Origin: Methylobacillus flagellatus KT
Lineage (GTDB): Bacteria > Pseudomonadota > Gammaproteobacteria > Burkholderiales > Methylophilaceae
NCBI RefSeq assembly: GCF_000013705.1
Contig: NC_007947.1
Coordinates: 2,790,001-2,854,000, forward strand
Length of the DNA stretch: 64,000 bases
Reading direction: 5' to 3'
Shown: piece after piece, positions 54,498 to 62,525 of the stretch
Layout of the letters: the number at the start of each line of letters is the position of its first letter
Numbering within the stretch: position 1 is the stretch's first letter
Position numbers and translations under genes: made by a program
The notes under the pieces: generated by a model
Database searches by the model: none
Told to the model about the DNA's origin: nothing
What the model saw: only the letters and a program-made list of their open reading frames with translations

Positions 54498-56156
54498 TTG
54501 TCATATCAGCCATCCGCACATTCACAAGCATTATTCAAGGCCGGCCTAGCCGCCGAGGCTGAGCACAACTACCTGGAAGCCTTGTCAAAATACACCGCCT
54601 CGCTGGAGGCCGGGAATGGTCAAATCCAGACCTGGCTGAGAATCGGCAACCTCTTCTTGCGCACGATGAAATACCAGCAGGCAGCGGAGACCATGGAATT
54701 CGTGCTGGGCATGGACCCACAGAATATCGAAGCCATCTATGGCCTGGCGATTGCCTATTTCTACCTCGGCCGTCATGAGGAAGCCTGTGCCTTCATCGAC
54801 CACGTGGCCGAAACAGCGCCGGACAACGCCACCTATGCATTGGATCGCGCCAACATCCACTCGCTCGCCCGGCCCGACCCGGCACGCAAGCGCCAGCTCT
54901 ATGAAGCGTGGGGGCAGCGATTCGCCGACCCTCTCGGCAAGCACCCTGCCGCATTCGATCATGACCGCGCACCCGACCGGGTACTGCGCATCGGCTACGT
55001 CTCAGGTGACATGCGTCATCACGCTGTGGCCTACTTCATGGAACCGGTGTTTGCTCACCATGATCCAGCACAGGTGGAAACCTTCGTCTATGCGACCAGC
55101 CGCGAGCAGGATGCCGTCACCGAGAGGCTGAGACAGTATGTACCGCATTGGCACGATGTCTCCAGGCTCAACGATGAGGCGCTGCATGCCCTGATCCGCC
55201 AACACAAGATCGATATCCTGGTCGACCTTTCCGGCCATACCCATGGCAACCGCCTGTTTGTCTTTGCCCGCCGTGCAGCGCCGGTGCAGGTGACATGGCT
55301 GGGCTACGTCGGCAGTACGCTGGGCATGCAGGGCATGGACTACCGACTCACCGACTGGGGCATGGACCCGGCAGGGAATGAACGGTACTACGTCGAGAAG
55401 CTCTTCCGCCTGCACTGCATGGCCAGCTACATCCCGCCGGACGATGCACCGCTGGAGCCTGTTCCACCGATGCTGCAGGGCAATCCGCCCACCCTGGCCT
55501 CGCTCAACAGTTCGCGCAAGCTTACCGACTCCGCCCTGCTGGTCTGGAAGCAAATCCTCGAAGCCCGCCTCGATGCGCAGCTACTGATTCACGTGCAAGA
55601 AAAAAGCGTGGAGGATGCCGTCAACACCATAGAACCCAGACTGATACGGCTGGGGCTGCCGCTTGACCGGATCATCGTCTCGCCCATGGTGCCGATGGAG
55701 GAATTCATGACCCGCGGGCAGATCGTGGACATCGCACTCGACAGCTTCCCGGTATCCGGCGGGACCACGACCTTGCATACGTTGTGGATGGGCTTGCCCA
55801 TCATTGCCATGGATGCTACCGATGCTGTTTCCGCCTCTACAGCGTCCACGCTGAAAGGGCTTGGTCTGCATGACTGGGTTGCCGCCACCGAGGAAGCGTA
55901 TGTTGCCAAGGTGCTGCACCTGCTGGATCATCCTGAATATTTGGTCGAACACCGTGCCCGGGCGCGCCAGCTGCTGCAGCAATCCGTCCTCATGGATTAT
56001 GCAGGCCGTTGTCGCGACCTGGAAACCGCCTATCGCCAGCTCTGGCTCAACCACCTGCTGGGCGAGCCCAGATTCCTCACGCTCCACACTCCATACAGTG
56101 AAGATCTGCAGCAATTACGCAAGACCTACGAAGCGGAACAAGCGCGCGCCCTATGA
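54498..56156 (+). CDS. O-GlcNAc transferase-like protein (GT41, TPR N terminus)
   Basis: 552 residues. About 1-130 are TPR helices (LEALSKYTASLEAGNGQIQT and YQQAAETMEFVLGMDPQNIE). The rest is a SPINDLY/OGT glycosyltransferase: RIGYVSGDMRHHAVAYFMEP, the acceptor/donor pocket DILVDLSGHTHGNR and QVTWLGYVGSTLGM, and LDSFPVSGGTTTLHTLWMGLPI. Eukaryotic and bacterial members add GlcNAc or other sugars to Ser/Thr of proteins, including flagellin. The start is TTG at 54498, as no ATG exists before the second TPR. It overlaps the DegT gene by four bases. As first gene of the operon it may be the final glycosyl transferase. Confidence 0.88.
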   Translation: MSYQPSAHSQALFKAGLAAEAEHNYLEALSKYTASLEAGNGQIQTWLRIGNLFLRTMKYQQAAETMEFVLGMDPQNIEAIYGLAIAYFYLGRHEEACAFIDHVAETAPDNATYALDRANIHSLARPDPARKRQLYEAWGQRFADPLGKHPAAFDHDRAPDRVLRIGYVSGDMRHHAVAYFMEPVFAHHDPAQVETFVYATSREQDAVTERLRQYVPHWHDVSRLNDEALHALIRQHKIDILVDLSGHTHGNRLFVFARRAAPVQVTWLGYVGSTLGMQGMDYRLTDWGMDPAGNERYYVEKLFRLHCMASYIPPDDAPLEPVPPMLQGNPPTLASLNSSRKLTDSALLVWKQILEARLDAQLLIHVQEKSVEDAVNTIEPRLIRLGLPLDRIIVSPMVPMEEFMTRGQIVDIALDSFPVSGGTTTLHTLWMGLPIIAMDATDAVSASTASTLKGLGLHDWVAATEEAYVAKVLHLLDHPEYLVEHRARARQLLQQSVLMDYAGRCRDLETAYRQLWLNHLLGEPRFLTLHTPYSEDLQQLRKTYEAEQARAL

Positions 56157-57313
56157 GCTACTCTCATGCCATTCCGCTCCTGACCCCGTTACTGCCTGAC
56201 CGGGATGCGTTGGCGCCCTATCTTGCCAAGCTGGACCACAACCGCCATTACTCGAATTTCGGTCCACTCAATCGCGCACTGGAATCCCGGCTCGCCGCCA
56301 TTTTCGAGCAACACAGCCCACATTCCATCCATGTCACCACGACCAGCAGCGCCACGCTGGCACTGGAACTGACGCTCAGTAGCCTGGACCTGCCGCCAGG
56401 CAGCAAAGTAGTGGTGCCGGCCCTGACCTTCGTCGCCTCACTCACAGCCATCATTCGTGCAGGATATATCCCGGTCGTCGTCGATATCGACCCAGCAACC
56501 TGGTTGCTGACACCGGAAATCGCCGCAGAAGCCGCCCTGCGAACCGACGCGCGTGCGGTGCTGGCCGTTGCCGCGTTTGGGCAGCCCCAGGACACGTGGC
56601 GATGGAGCGAATTCCAGCGTCGATATGGCATCCATGTCGTTGTCGATGCCGCCGGCGCCTTCGGCAGCCAGTGGGTGGAAGCGCCAGATATCCCTGTTAT
56701 TTACAGCATGCATGCCACCAAGTCGCTCGCAGCGGGCGAGGGCGGGCTGGTAGTCAGTGGTGACCAGGCTGTCAATGCCACTGTGCGTCAGCTCAGCAAC
56801 TTCGGCATCAATCTTGACGCCAGTGCGGGCTTCCCCGTCGGGCACCTCTCGTTTGTCGGCAGCAACGCCAAGCTGTCCGAATATCATGCCGCCGTCGCTC
56901 ATGCCAGCCTCGACCAATGGGATGCGCAAGCCAGGCTCAGGCAAGACATCTATCGAGATTACCGACAGGCCCTGGAACATGCCTGTGGCGACCAGCTGCA
57001 ATGGCAGGCGGGCATCACCTTGGCAGCGCCGACGATCTTCTGCCTGCGCATGGCAGGAGAAGCGCGCGACCGGCTGGAAACCATCTGCCAGCAACGGCAC
57101 ATCGCCACCCGGCGCTGGTACCAGCCGCTTCTGCACCAGCATGCCGCGAAAGTGGCCCCCATCCTCAAGCAGCCGACTCCAGTGGCGGAAGCCGTGGCAT
57201 CAGGCCTGATCGGTCTGCCGTTTTCCCCGTTCCTGAATCCAGAAGACATCATTCGAATCGTTGACGTTGTCAACCTGGCAAGCACGCGACGCAATTTCAT
57301 TCACCATCAGTAG
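56153..57313 (+). CDS. DegT/DnrJ/EryC1 family sugar aminotransferase
   Basis: 386 residues, PLP-dependent. The PLP-binding lysine lies in YSMHATKSLAAGEGG, the FGQPQDTW and VVDAAGAFGS segments bind phosphate and ring, and the N-terminal YSNFGPLNRALE is the usual entry of this family. These enzymes install an amino group on a nucleotide-linked keto sugar, such as viosamine or perosamine type. No sugar dehydratase or epimerase is seen in the window, so the keto-sugar must come from elsewhere. Overlap of four bases with the GT41 gene, nine-base gap to the carrier protein. Confidence 0.9.
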   Translation: MSYSHAIPLLTPLLPDRDALAPYLAKLDHNRHYSNFGPLNRALESRLAAIFEQHSPHSIHVTTTSSATLALELTLSSLDLPPGSKVVVPALTFVASLTAIIRAGYIPVVVDIDPATWLLTPEIAAEAALRTDARAVLAVAAFGQPQDTWRWSEFQRRYGIHVVVDAAGAFGSQWVEAPDIPVIYSMHATKSLAAGEGGLVVSGDQAVNATVRQLSNFGINLDASAGFPVGHLSFVGSNAKLSEYHAAVAHASLDQWDAQARLRQDIYRDYRQALEHACGDQLQWQAGITLAAPTIFCLRMAGEARDRLETICQQRHIATRRWYQPLLHQHAAKVAPILKQPTPVAEAVASGLIGLPFSPFLNPEDIIRIVDVVNLASTRRNFIHHQ

Positions 57314-57322
57314 AAAATCACC

Positions 57323-57547
57323 ATGGATAACATAGAAACCTTTATCGAGAAATTTACCGCTGCAGTCGATTTTCAAGAACCCATCCCCCTCGCCCCCGAC
57401 TCGCAGTTTTCTCAAATGCCAGAATGGGATTCGCTGGCAGCCTTAGGGGTAATTGTCATGTTCGATATGGAGTACGGCAAAACCATTACGGGTGAAGACT
57501 TACAGAAAGTCGCGTCAATCAGCGACCTTTATCAACTCATCAAGTAG
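57323..57547 (+). CDS. Acyl carrier protein
   Basis: 74 residues, acidic four-helix protein. The phosphopantetheine attachment Ser is in PEWDSLAALGVI, at about residue 37, in a WDS rather than the DSL of fatty acid synthesis AcpP, as is common for special-purpose carriers. It would carry the acyl group made by the KAS III next door. Placed between the aminotransferase and KAS III genes with gaps of nine and five bases. Confidence 0.9.
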   Translation: MDNIETFIEKFTAAVDFQEPIPLAPDSQFSQMPEWDSLAALGVIVMFDMEYGKTITGEDLQKVASISDLYQLIK

Positions 57548-57552
57548 TAATC

Positions 57553-58593
57553 ATGGCTAGCTCAACACTACACAATGTGCGTTTTGCCGGCATGGCGAGC
57601 TGCGTTCCCAAACGCATCGTCTCCAACCTGGCCGACTGCAAGCCACAGATCCGCGCTGAACGCGAACGGTTAGTCCGCAACATCGGCATCGAAACGCGGC
57701 GCATAGCGCAGGAGTGGCAATGTTTTTCCGATCTCGCTTTCGAAGCGACGGAAAAACTGCTGGACAGCCTACAATGGCGAAAAGAAGAAATCGATGCATT
57801 GATTGTCGTCACCCAGTCACCCGATTATCTGATCCCGGCCACCGCCATCATCCTGCAAGACCGTCTCGGCCTATCCCAGGCAACCATAGCTTTTGACGTC
57901 AATTTGGGATGCTCTGCTTATCCATTCGGCATTCATTTGCTGGGCTCAATGATAGCGGCAGGTGGAATCAAAAAAGGCTTGCTGCTGGTAGGCGACCGCA
58001 GCGCCTCCGTCAACGACCCAATTTTTTCCGATGCGGGCACGGCCACTGCTCTCGAATTTGATGAAAATGCGCCGCCCATGCATTTCGACCTGAACAGCGA
58101 CGGCAGCGGCTACAAAGCCATCATGCTACCGGTCGGTGGCCATCGCGAGCCTGTTGGCATGCAGCATCTGGTGCCTTTCCGCAAAGACGAAAGCGATCAC
58201 TGGCACCGCGCCACCGACCTCGTGCTCGACGGCCCGGCCGTGTTGAGCTTCTCGACCCAGCGCGTACCGCCTGCAGTGGAAAAGCTGCTTGCCTATGCGG
58301 GAACCAGCAAGGACGAAGTGGATTACTTCGTGTTCCATCAGGCCAACCGCATGATCAACGAGACGATTCGCAAAAAACTCGGGTTACCAGCAGAAAGAGT
58401 GCCGTCAACCTTGCATGACTTCGGCAATAGCAGCGGCGCGTCATTGCCGGTCACCATGACGGCAAGGATCAACAAAGAGCTGGAAGCCAGCCGCAAGCGC
58501 GTGCTGCTATCGGGCTTCGGTATCGGTCTGTCATGGGGCACTGCCCTAGTCGATATCGAAAACGCAAAGTTTCCCGATCTTATTGAGGCATGA
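57553..58593 (+). CDS. 3-oxoacyl-ACP synthase III (FabH-like)
   Basis: 346 residues. Catalytic triad Cys120 in DVNLGCSAYP, His262 in FHQANRMI and Asn292 in GNSSGAS. The residue before the active Cys is Gly rather than the usual Ala/Cys, which occurs in KAS III variants of secondary pathways. Condenses a short acyl-CoA with malonyl-ACP. Because a dedicated ACP and two reductases are next to it, I infer synthesis of a short 3-hydroxyacyl group for the amino sugar. The stop overlaps the next start (ATGA). Confidence 0.92.
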   Translation: MASSTLHNVRFAGMASCVPKRIVSNLADCKPQIRAERERLVRNIGIETRRIAQEWQCFSDLAFEATEKLLDSLQWRKEEIDALIVVTQSPDYLIPATAIILQDRLGLSQATIAFDVNLGCSAYPFGIHLLGSMIAAGGIKKGLLLVGDRSASVNDPIFSDAGTATALEFDENAPPMHFDLNSDGSGYKAIMLPVGGHREPVGMQHLVPFRKDESDHWHRATDLVLDGPAVLSFSTQRVPPAVEKLLAYAGTSKDEVDYFVFHQANRMINETIRKKLGLPAERVPSTLHDFGNSSGASLPVTMTARINKELEASRKRVLLSGFGIGLSWGTALVDIENAKFPDLIEA

Positions 58594-59366
58594 GCATGGC
58601 ACTTCTGAACCACGCCGACCCATTCAGCCTGATTGGCAAACGCATCCTCGTCACGGGTGCATCGTCGGGCATCGGCCGACAAATCTCCATTAGCTGTGCG
58701 CAAGCCGGTGCAGAGCTGGTCATCAGCGGGCGAAACACCGAGCGGCTTGAAGCGACCTTCGCAGCGCTGAAAGGCAACGATCACAGGCTAATACAGGCCG
58801 ATCTCAGCAAACAAGAAGATATTGATCGCCTGGTGGCGGAAGCGGGCATGCTGAATGGACTGGCACATGCCGCTGGCATATCCAAGCTGGTCCCGCTGCG
58901 CATGATCAACCGCGCCCATCTCGACGAGATGTTTTCCGCCAATACCTTTGCGCCCATGATGTTGACGCGCGGCTTGCTGGCGAAGAAGCGCCTGGCTGCT
59001 GGCAGTTCCATCGTCTTCATCGCCTCGGTGGCCTCGCACATCGGCCCCATGGCGAGCAGCGCCTATGCAGCCAGCAAGAGCGCCTTGCTGGGCATGGTAC
59101 GCAGCCTGGGACAGGAAGTCGCCAAACAGGGCATGCGCGCCAACTGCATCGCGCCGGGCTATGTGCGCACGCCTTTGCTCGATGGCCTGCAAGGCAGCGG
59201 CGGCAACATGGAAAATCTGTTTGACCTGACACCGCTGGGCATGGGCGAGCCAGAAGATGTCGCCCATGCCGCGTTGTTTTTCCTGGCCGATGCCAGCCGC
59301 TGGATTACACGCAACTACTTTGTCGTGGATGGCGGATTGACCGTGCCGATGGATGTGTACGCATGA
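58590..59366 (+). CDS. SDR family reductase (FabG-like), first copy
   Basis: 258 residues. Glycine motif TGASSGIGR at 22-30, catalytic Ser in FIASVASH, Tyr159 and Lys163 in YAASK, C-terminal WITRNYFVVDGGLTVPMD. Most likely reduces the 3-oxoacyl-ACP made by the neighbouring KAS III, as FabG does. It is 35-40 percent similar by eye to the following SDR gene, so they look like a tandem duplication with divergence. Both ends overlap neighbours by four bases. Confidence 0.88.
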   Translation: MSMALLNHADPFSLIGKRILVTGASSGIGRQISISCAQAGAELVISGRNTERLEATFAALKGNDHRLIQADLSKQEDIDRLVAEAGMLNGLAHAAGISKLVPLRMINRAHLDEMFSANTFAPMMLTRGLLAKKRLAAGSSIVFIASVASHIGPMASSAYAASKSALLGMVRSLGQEVAKQGMRANCIAPGYVRTPLLDGLQGSGGNMENLFDLTPLGMGEPEDVAHAALFFLADASRWITRNYFVVDGGLTVPMDVYA

Positions 59367-60106
59367 GCAATCCAATACATTCGTTACGCAATGTCTTCTC
59401 TCTCGAAGGCAAGACCATTCTGGTCACCGGAGCCTCTTCCGGCCTGGGCCGGCAGACCGCGATTACCTGTGCTGCGCGCGGCGCGCGCCTGATCGTGACC
59501 GGTCGCGACGAGCAGCGTCTCCAGGAGACATTGGCGCAACTGCAGGGTGAAGGACATCTCGCCATCATCGCCGACCTGACACAGATAGCCGATCGCGAGC
59601 GCCTGGTGCAAGCCAGTCCGCATATCGACGGACTCGTGCATTGCGCCGGCATGCAGAAGCATTGTCCGATTCGTCAATTGACCGAACAAGCCATGAACGA
59701 TATCTACCATGTCAATTTCCTGGCTCCGGTCATGCTCACGCAACGCCTGTTGCAGACGGGTTCCGTGATGCGCCAGGGTTCCATCATCTTCCTGCTGTCG
59801 ACCGCCGCTCATCTCGGCACGCGCGGCGTCGGCCCCTATTCAGCCATGAAGGCAGGCCTAATCGGTATCATCAGGTGCCTGGCGCTGGAACAAGTCAAGC
59901 ACAAGATACGCGTCAACGGCATTTCGCCGTCGGCCGTCGCGACGCCGATGTGGGACAAGGATCAGCTCGAAGCACAGAAAGCGCGACACCCGCTCGGCCT
60001 TGGCGAACCACAGGACGTTGCCAATGCCGCCGTCTATCTGCTGTCCGACGCCAGCCGCTGGGTCACAGGCACCAGCCTCGTGATGGATGGCGGCTCGATC
60101 CTATGA
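59363..60106 (+). CDS. SDR family reductase (FabG-like), second copy
   Basis: 247 residues. TGASSGLGR at 22-30, catalytic YSAMK, and the C terminus WVTGTSLVMDGGSIL. The common opening SLEGKTILVTGASSGLGRQ and the shared layout with the previous gene suggest duplication. The two could act on two different acyl or sugar intermediates. It overlaps the acyltransferase gene by four bases. Confidence 0.88.
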   Translation: MSNPIHSLRNVFSLEGKTILVTGASSGLGRQTAITCAARGARLIVTGRDEQRLQETLAQLQGEGHLAIIADLTQIADRERLVQASPHIDGLVHCAGMQKHCPIRQLTEQAMNDIYHVNFLAPVMLTQRLLQTGSVMRQGSIIFLLSTAAHLGTRGVGPYSAMKAGLIGIIRCLALEQVKHKIRVNGISPSAVATPMWDKDQLEAQKARHPLGLGEPQDVANAAVYLLSDASRWVTGTSLVMDGGSIL

Positions 60107-60747
60107 CGTATCCGGTACTGATCATCGGCGCCGGCGGCTGGGGCCGCGAGGTACTGGCGCAGATGCAGGGCGATCCTGCATGCGGCACCACGTGGGTCAT
60201 CAACGGCTTCCTCGATACGCGCACACGGATGCTCGACGGCCTGGACTGTGATATTCCCATCGTCGGCGACCCCTTTAGTTACGTACCGCGGCAGGATGAC
60301 CATTTCGTCTGCGCCGTCGGAGATCCGCGTGGGCGCCAGCAATATGCGCAGCCGCTGCTGGACAAGGGCGCACGCTTCATTCCGATCCTGACTGGCGCCT
60401 ATCTGAGTCCGCGCATCCACATCGGGCAAGGCACGCTGCTGTGCCATCGCGTGCAGCTGAGCCCTGATGTCTGGCTCGGCGACTTCTCCAATATCCATAC
60501 CAACACCGTGATCGGTCATGACGTGCGCATTGGCCGCTATGCGCAGGTCGGCGCCATGACCTTCGTCGGCGGCGGTGCCAGCATCGGTGACTTTGCCGTC
60601 GTTCATCCGCATGCCACCATCCTGCCCGGCATCCGCATCGGCGACGGTGCCACGGTCGGGGCAGGCTCGGTCGTGATCAAGAATGTGCCCGATGGCGCCA
60701 CTGTCTTCGGCAATCCGGCCAAGCCGCTTTCCCAGAAACATACATGA
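60103..60747 (+). CDS. NeuD-like left-handed beta-helix acyltransferase
   Basis: 214 residues. An N-terminal Rossmann-like PglD/NeuD domain (VLIIGAGGWGREVLAQM) is followed by hexapeptide repeats of a left-handed beta helix (IGQGTLLCHRVQLSPDVWLG, IHTNTVIGHDVRIGRYAQVG then IGDGATVGAGSVVIKNVPDG). These enzymes N-acylate an amino sugar from acyl-CoA or acyl-ACP. In this operon the donor may be the acyl-ACP made by the preceding genes. An open frame upstream to 59641 is not part of it. Confidence 0.9.
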   Translation: MTYPVLIIGAGGWGREVLAQMQGDPACGTTWVINGFLDTRTRMLDGLDCDIPIVGDPFSYVPRQDDHFVCAVGDPRGRQQYAQPLLDKGARFIPILTGAYLSPRIHIGQGTLLCHRVQLSPDVWLGDFSNIHTNTVIGHDVRIGRYAQVGAMTFVGGGASIGDFAVVHPHATILPGIRIGDGATVGAGSVVIKNVPDGATVFGNPAKPLSQKHT

Positions 60748-60763
60748 ACAAGGGTCGATGCTA

Positions 60764-61909
60764 ATGCAGTCCAGAATGCATCCCAGATATTATCTGTCGC
60801 TCGAGATATTCGAACGCGAACAGAAGAAGATTTTTCGCAAGGCATGGCTGTTCGCCGGCCTGAAGACCCTGCTGTCCGAACACAATGCGTTTATCACGCG
60901 CAGGATTGCAGGCATCCCGATCGTGATCCAGAATTTCCACGGTGAATTGCGTGCCTTCGAGAACGTATGCCTGCACCGCAATGCGCTGCTGCAGACGGAA
61001 GCCGTTGGAAAACGTCCGCTGGTGTGTGCATATCATGCATGGCGCTACGATGCCGAAGGCAGAGTCGATCACATTCCCGAGTGCGATGCCGTCTATCGAT
61101 TCAGCGCCGAAGAAAAGCAAGGTCTGAAGCTGCGCCGATTCGCGTTGCATGCGGTGGGCAACGTGCTGTTCATCAATCTCGATACCGACCCGCTGCCGTT
61201 CGAGGAACAATTCACGCCGGCCTTCATCGATCTGCTCGAAAGCAGTTCGAACACCTACGACACCGAAGTCATGGTGACGACCTGGCATGGCAAATTCAAC
61301 TGGAAGCTGGCCTACGAAAATCTGCGCGATGCCAACCATCCGCGCTTTGTGCACCCGAAGAGTCTCGCAAAGACCGTCAAATTCACGCCCACGGTCGACG
61401 AAGCGCTGTTCCGTGAATCCGGCCTGCAGCTGACCGACACCTCGCCTTCCGCACTGCGCCGCGAGATGCGGCGCTTCAGCCATGCGGGCGCCGATGCGCC
61501 GATCCCCGACCTGCAGCACTTCGGTTGGCACGAACTGGTAGAACGCTGGGGCGATCAGGATTCCTATTACAACTGGCTGGCCTTTCCCAACCTGCACATC
61601 GCGAGCGCCAACGGCGGGTTCTCGTTCACGCTCGAACATCACATCCCGATCGCGCCCGACCGCACCGATCTCGAAATCTACTGGTTTACCGCGCGCAAGA
61701 AGCAGGCCTATGCCTTCTCGCATCAAGTGCTGCTGGCGCAGATGCATGGCAGCAAGCTGGTGGTCGGCGAAGATGTGGAAATCATGGAACAGGTACAGGC
61801 AGCCCTGCATGCCGACGCACCGCTGCCGAATCAGGGCGCCTACGAATCAAGCAACCGGCTGGTCGAACGCTGGTACACGACATTGATGGACGGTGATCAT
61901 GACATCTAG
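60764..61909 (+). CDS. Rieske oxygenase, alpha subunit type
   Basis: 381 residues. The Rieske cluster is CLH..CAYH: Cys69, His71, Cys88 and His91, with 16 residues between pairs. The mononuclear iron site follows in NLRDANHPRFVH (Asp189, His192, His197). These enzymes hydroxylate or desaturate with O2 and need a reductase, which is not encoded nearby. In glycan clusters such an enzyme could hydroxylate a sugar or its acyl group, as CMAH does for N-acetylneuraminate by analogy. ATG at 60758 or 60764; AAGGG precedes both. Confidence 0.88.
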   Translation: MQSRMHPRYYLSLEIFEREQKKIFRKAWLFAGLKTLLSEHNAFITRRIAGIPIVIQNFHGELRAFENVCLHRNALLQTEAVGKRPLVCAYHAWRYDAEGRVDHIPECDAVYRFSAEEKQGLKLRRFALHAVGNVLFINLDTDPLPFEEQFTPAFIDLLESSSNTYDTEVMVTTWHGKFNWKLAYENLRDANHPRFVHPKSLAKTVKFTPTVDEALFRESGLQLTDTSPSALRREMRRFSHAGADAPIPDLQHFGWHELVERWGDQDSYYNWLAFPNLHIASANGGFSFTLEHHIPIAPDRTDLEIYWFTARKKQAYAFSHQVLLAQMHGSKLVVGEDVEIMEQVQAALHADAPLPNQGAYESSNRLVERWYTTLMDGDHDI

Positions 61910-62522
61910 ATGGATAGTCGGCGGTGGCACCTATCTCGAGCAGGCGTTCAGGGCCTGGCAACAGGCTCATCCGGACGACACTGTTGAAAAAATCGATGTG
62001 CCGCAAGGCCGCGATTACCGTTTCGATCTTGGCGTACTCGATGGATTGAATCCGGCCCAAGGCGTCATGTTCGTGGCCTTCGACGAACGCTTCGGCAATT
62101 TCAAGCGCATGGAACTCATGCAAGCGGCAATGGAGCGTGGCTTCAAGCTGGAGTCGTTTATCCATCCAAGCGCTTCCATCAGCGCGGGCGTCGCCATCGG
62201 CATGAACGTCTTCATCGGTGCACACGCCGTGATTGGCCATGGCAGCCGCATCGACTACAACACTGTGATCCATGCCGGCGTGCACCTCGGGCCCGGCAGC
62301 CGCGTCAAGGCATCGTGCTGGGTGGAAAACGGCGTACAGATCGGGGCGAACGTCGATATTGGCACTCATTGCACGATACGCATGGGGGCGGCCATTCAAG
62401 CCGGCATCAAAGTAGGTCGGGGCGCCGAACTAGGCTGGCCCCAGCTCTACACCAGCGACGTGCCGAACAAGACGGTATTCGACATTCGCTACGATGAACC
62501 GATCTACACTCACGAGGGATGA
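61899..62522 (+). CDS. Left-handed beta-helix transferase, second copy
   Basis: 207 residues. N-terminal half with a vestigial nucleotide-fold (SRWIVGGGTYLEQAFRAW), then hexapeptide repeats (FIHPSASISAGVAIGMNVFI, HGSRIDYNTVIHAGVHLGPG and NGVQIGANVDIGTHCTIRMG). Related to the NeuD-like gene at 60103 but clearly different. It may acylate a second position or a second substrate. It overlaps the Rieske gene by 11 bases. Confidence 0.85.
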   Translation: MTSRWIVGGGTYLEQAFRAWQQAHPDDTVEKIDVPQGRDYRFDLGVLDGLNPAQGVMFVAFDERFGNFKRMELMQAAMERGFKLESFIHPSASISAGVAIGMNVFIGAHAVIGHGSRIDYNTVIHAGVHLGPGSRVKASCWVENGVQIGANVDIGTHCTIRMGAAIQAGIKVGRGAELGWPQLYTSDVPNKTVFDIRYDEPIYTHEG

Positions 62523-62525
62523 TGC

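Noticed and set aside
59641..60102. N-terminal extension of the NeuD-like gene
   Set aside because: The region is coding for the second SDR in another frame, and the NeuD-like protein starts naturally at 60103 with an ATGA overlap.
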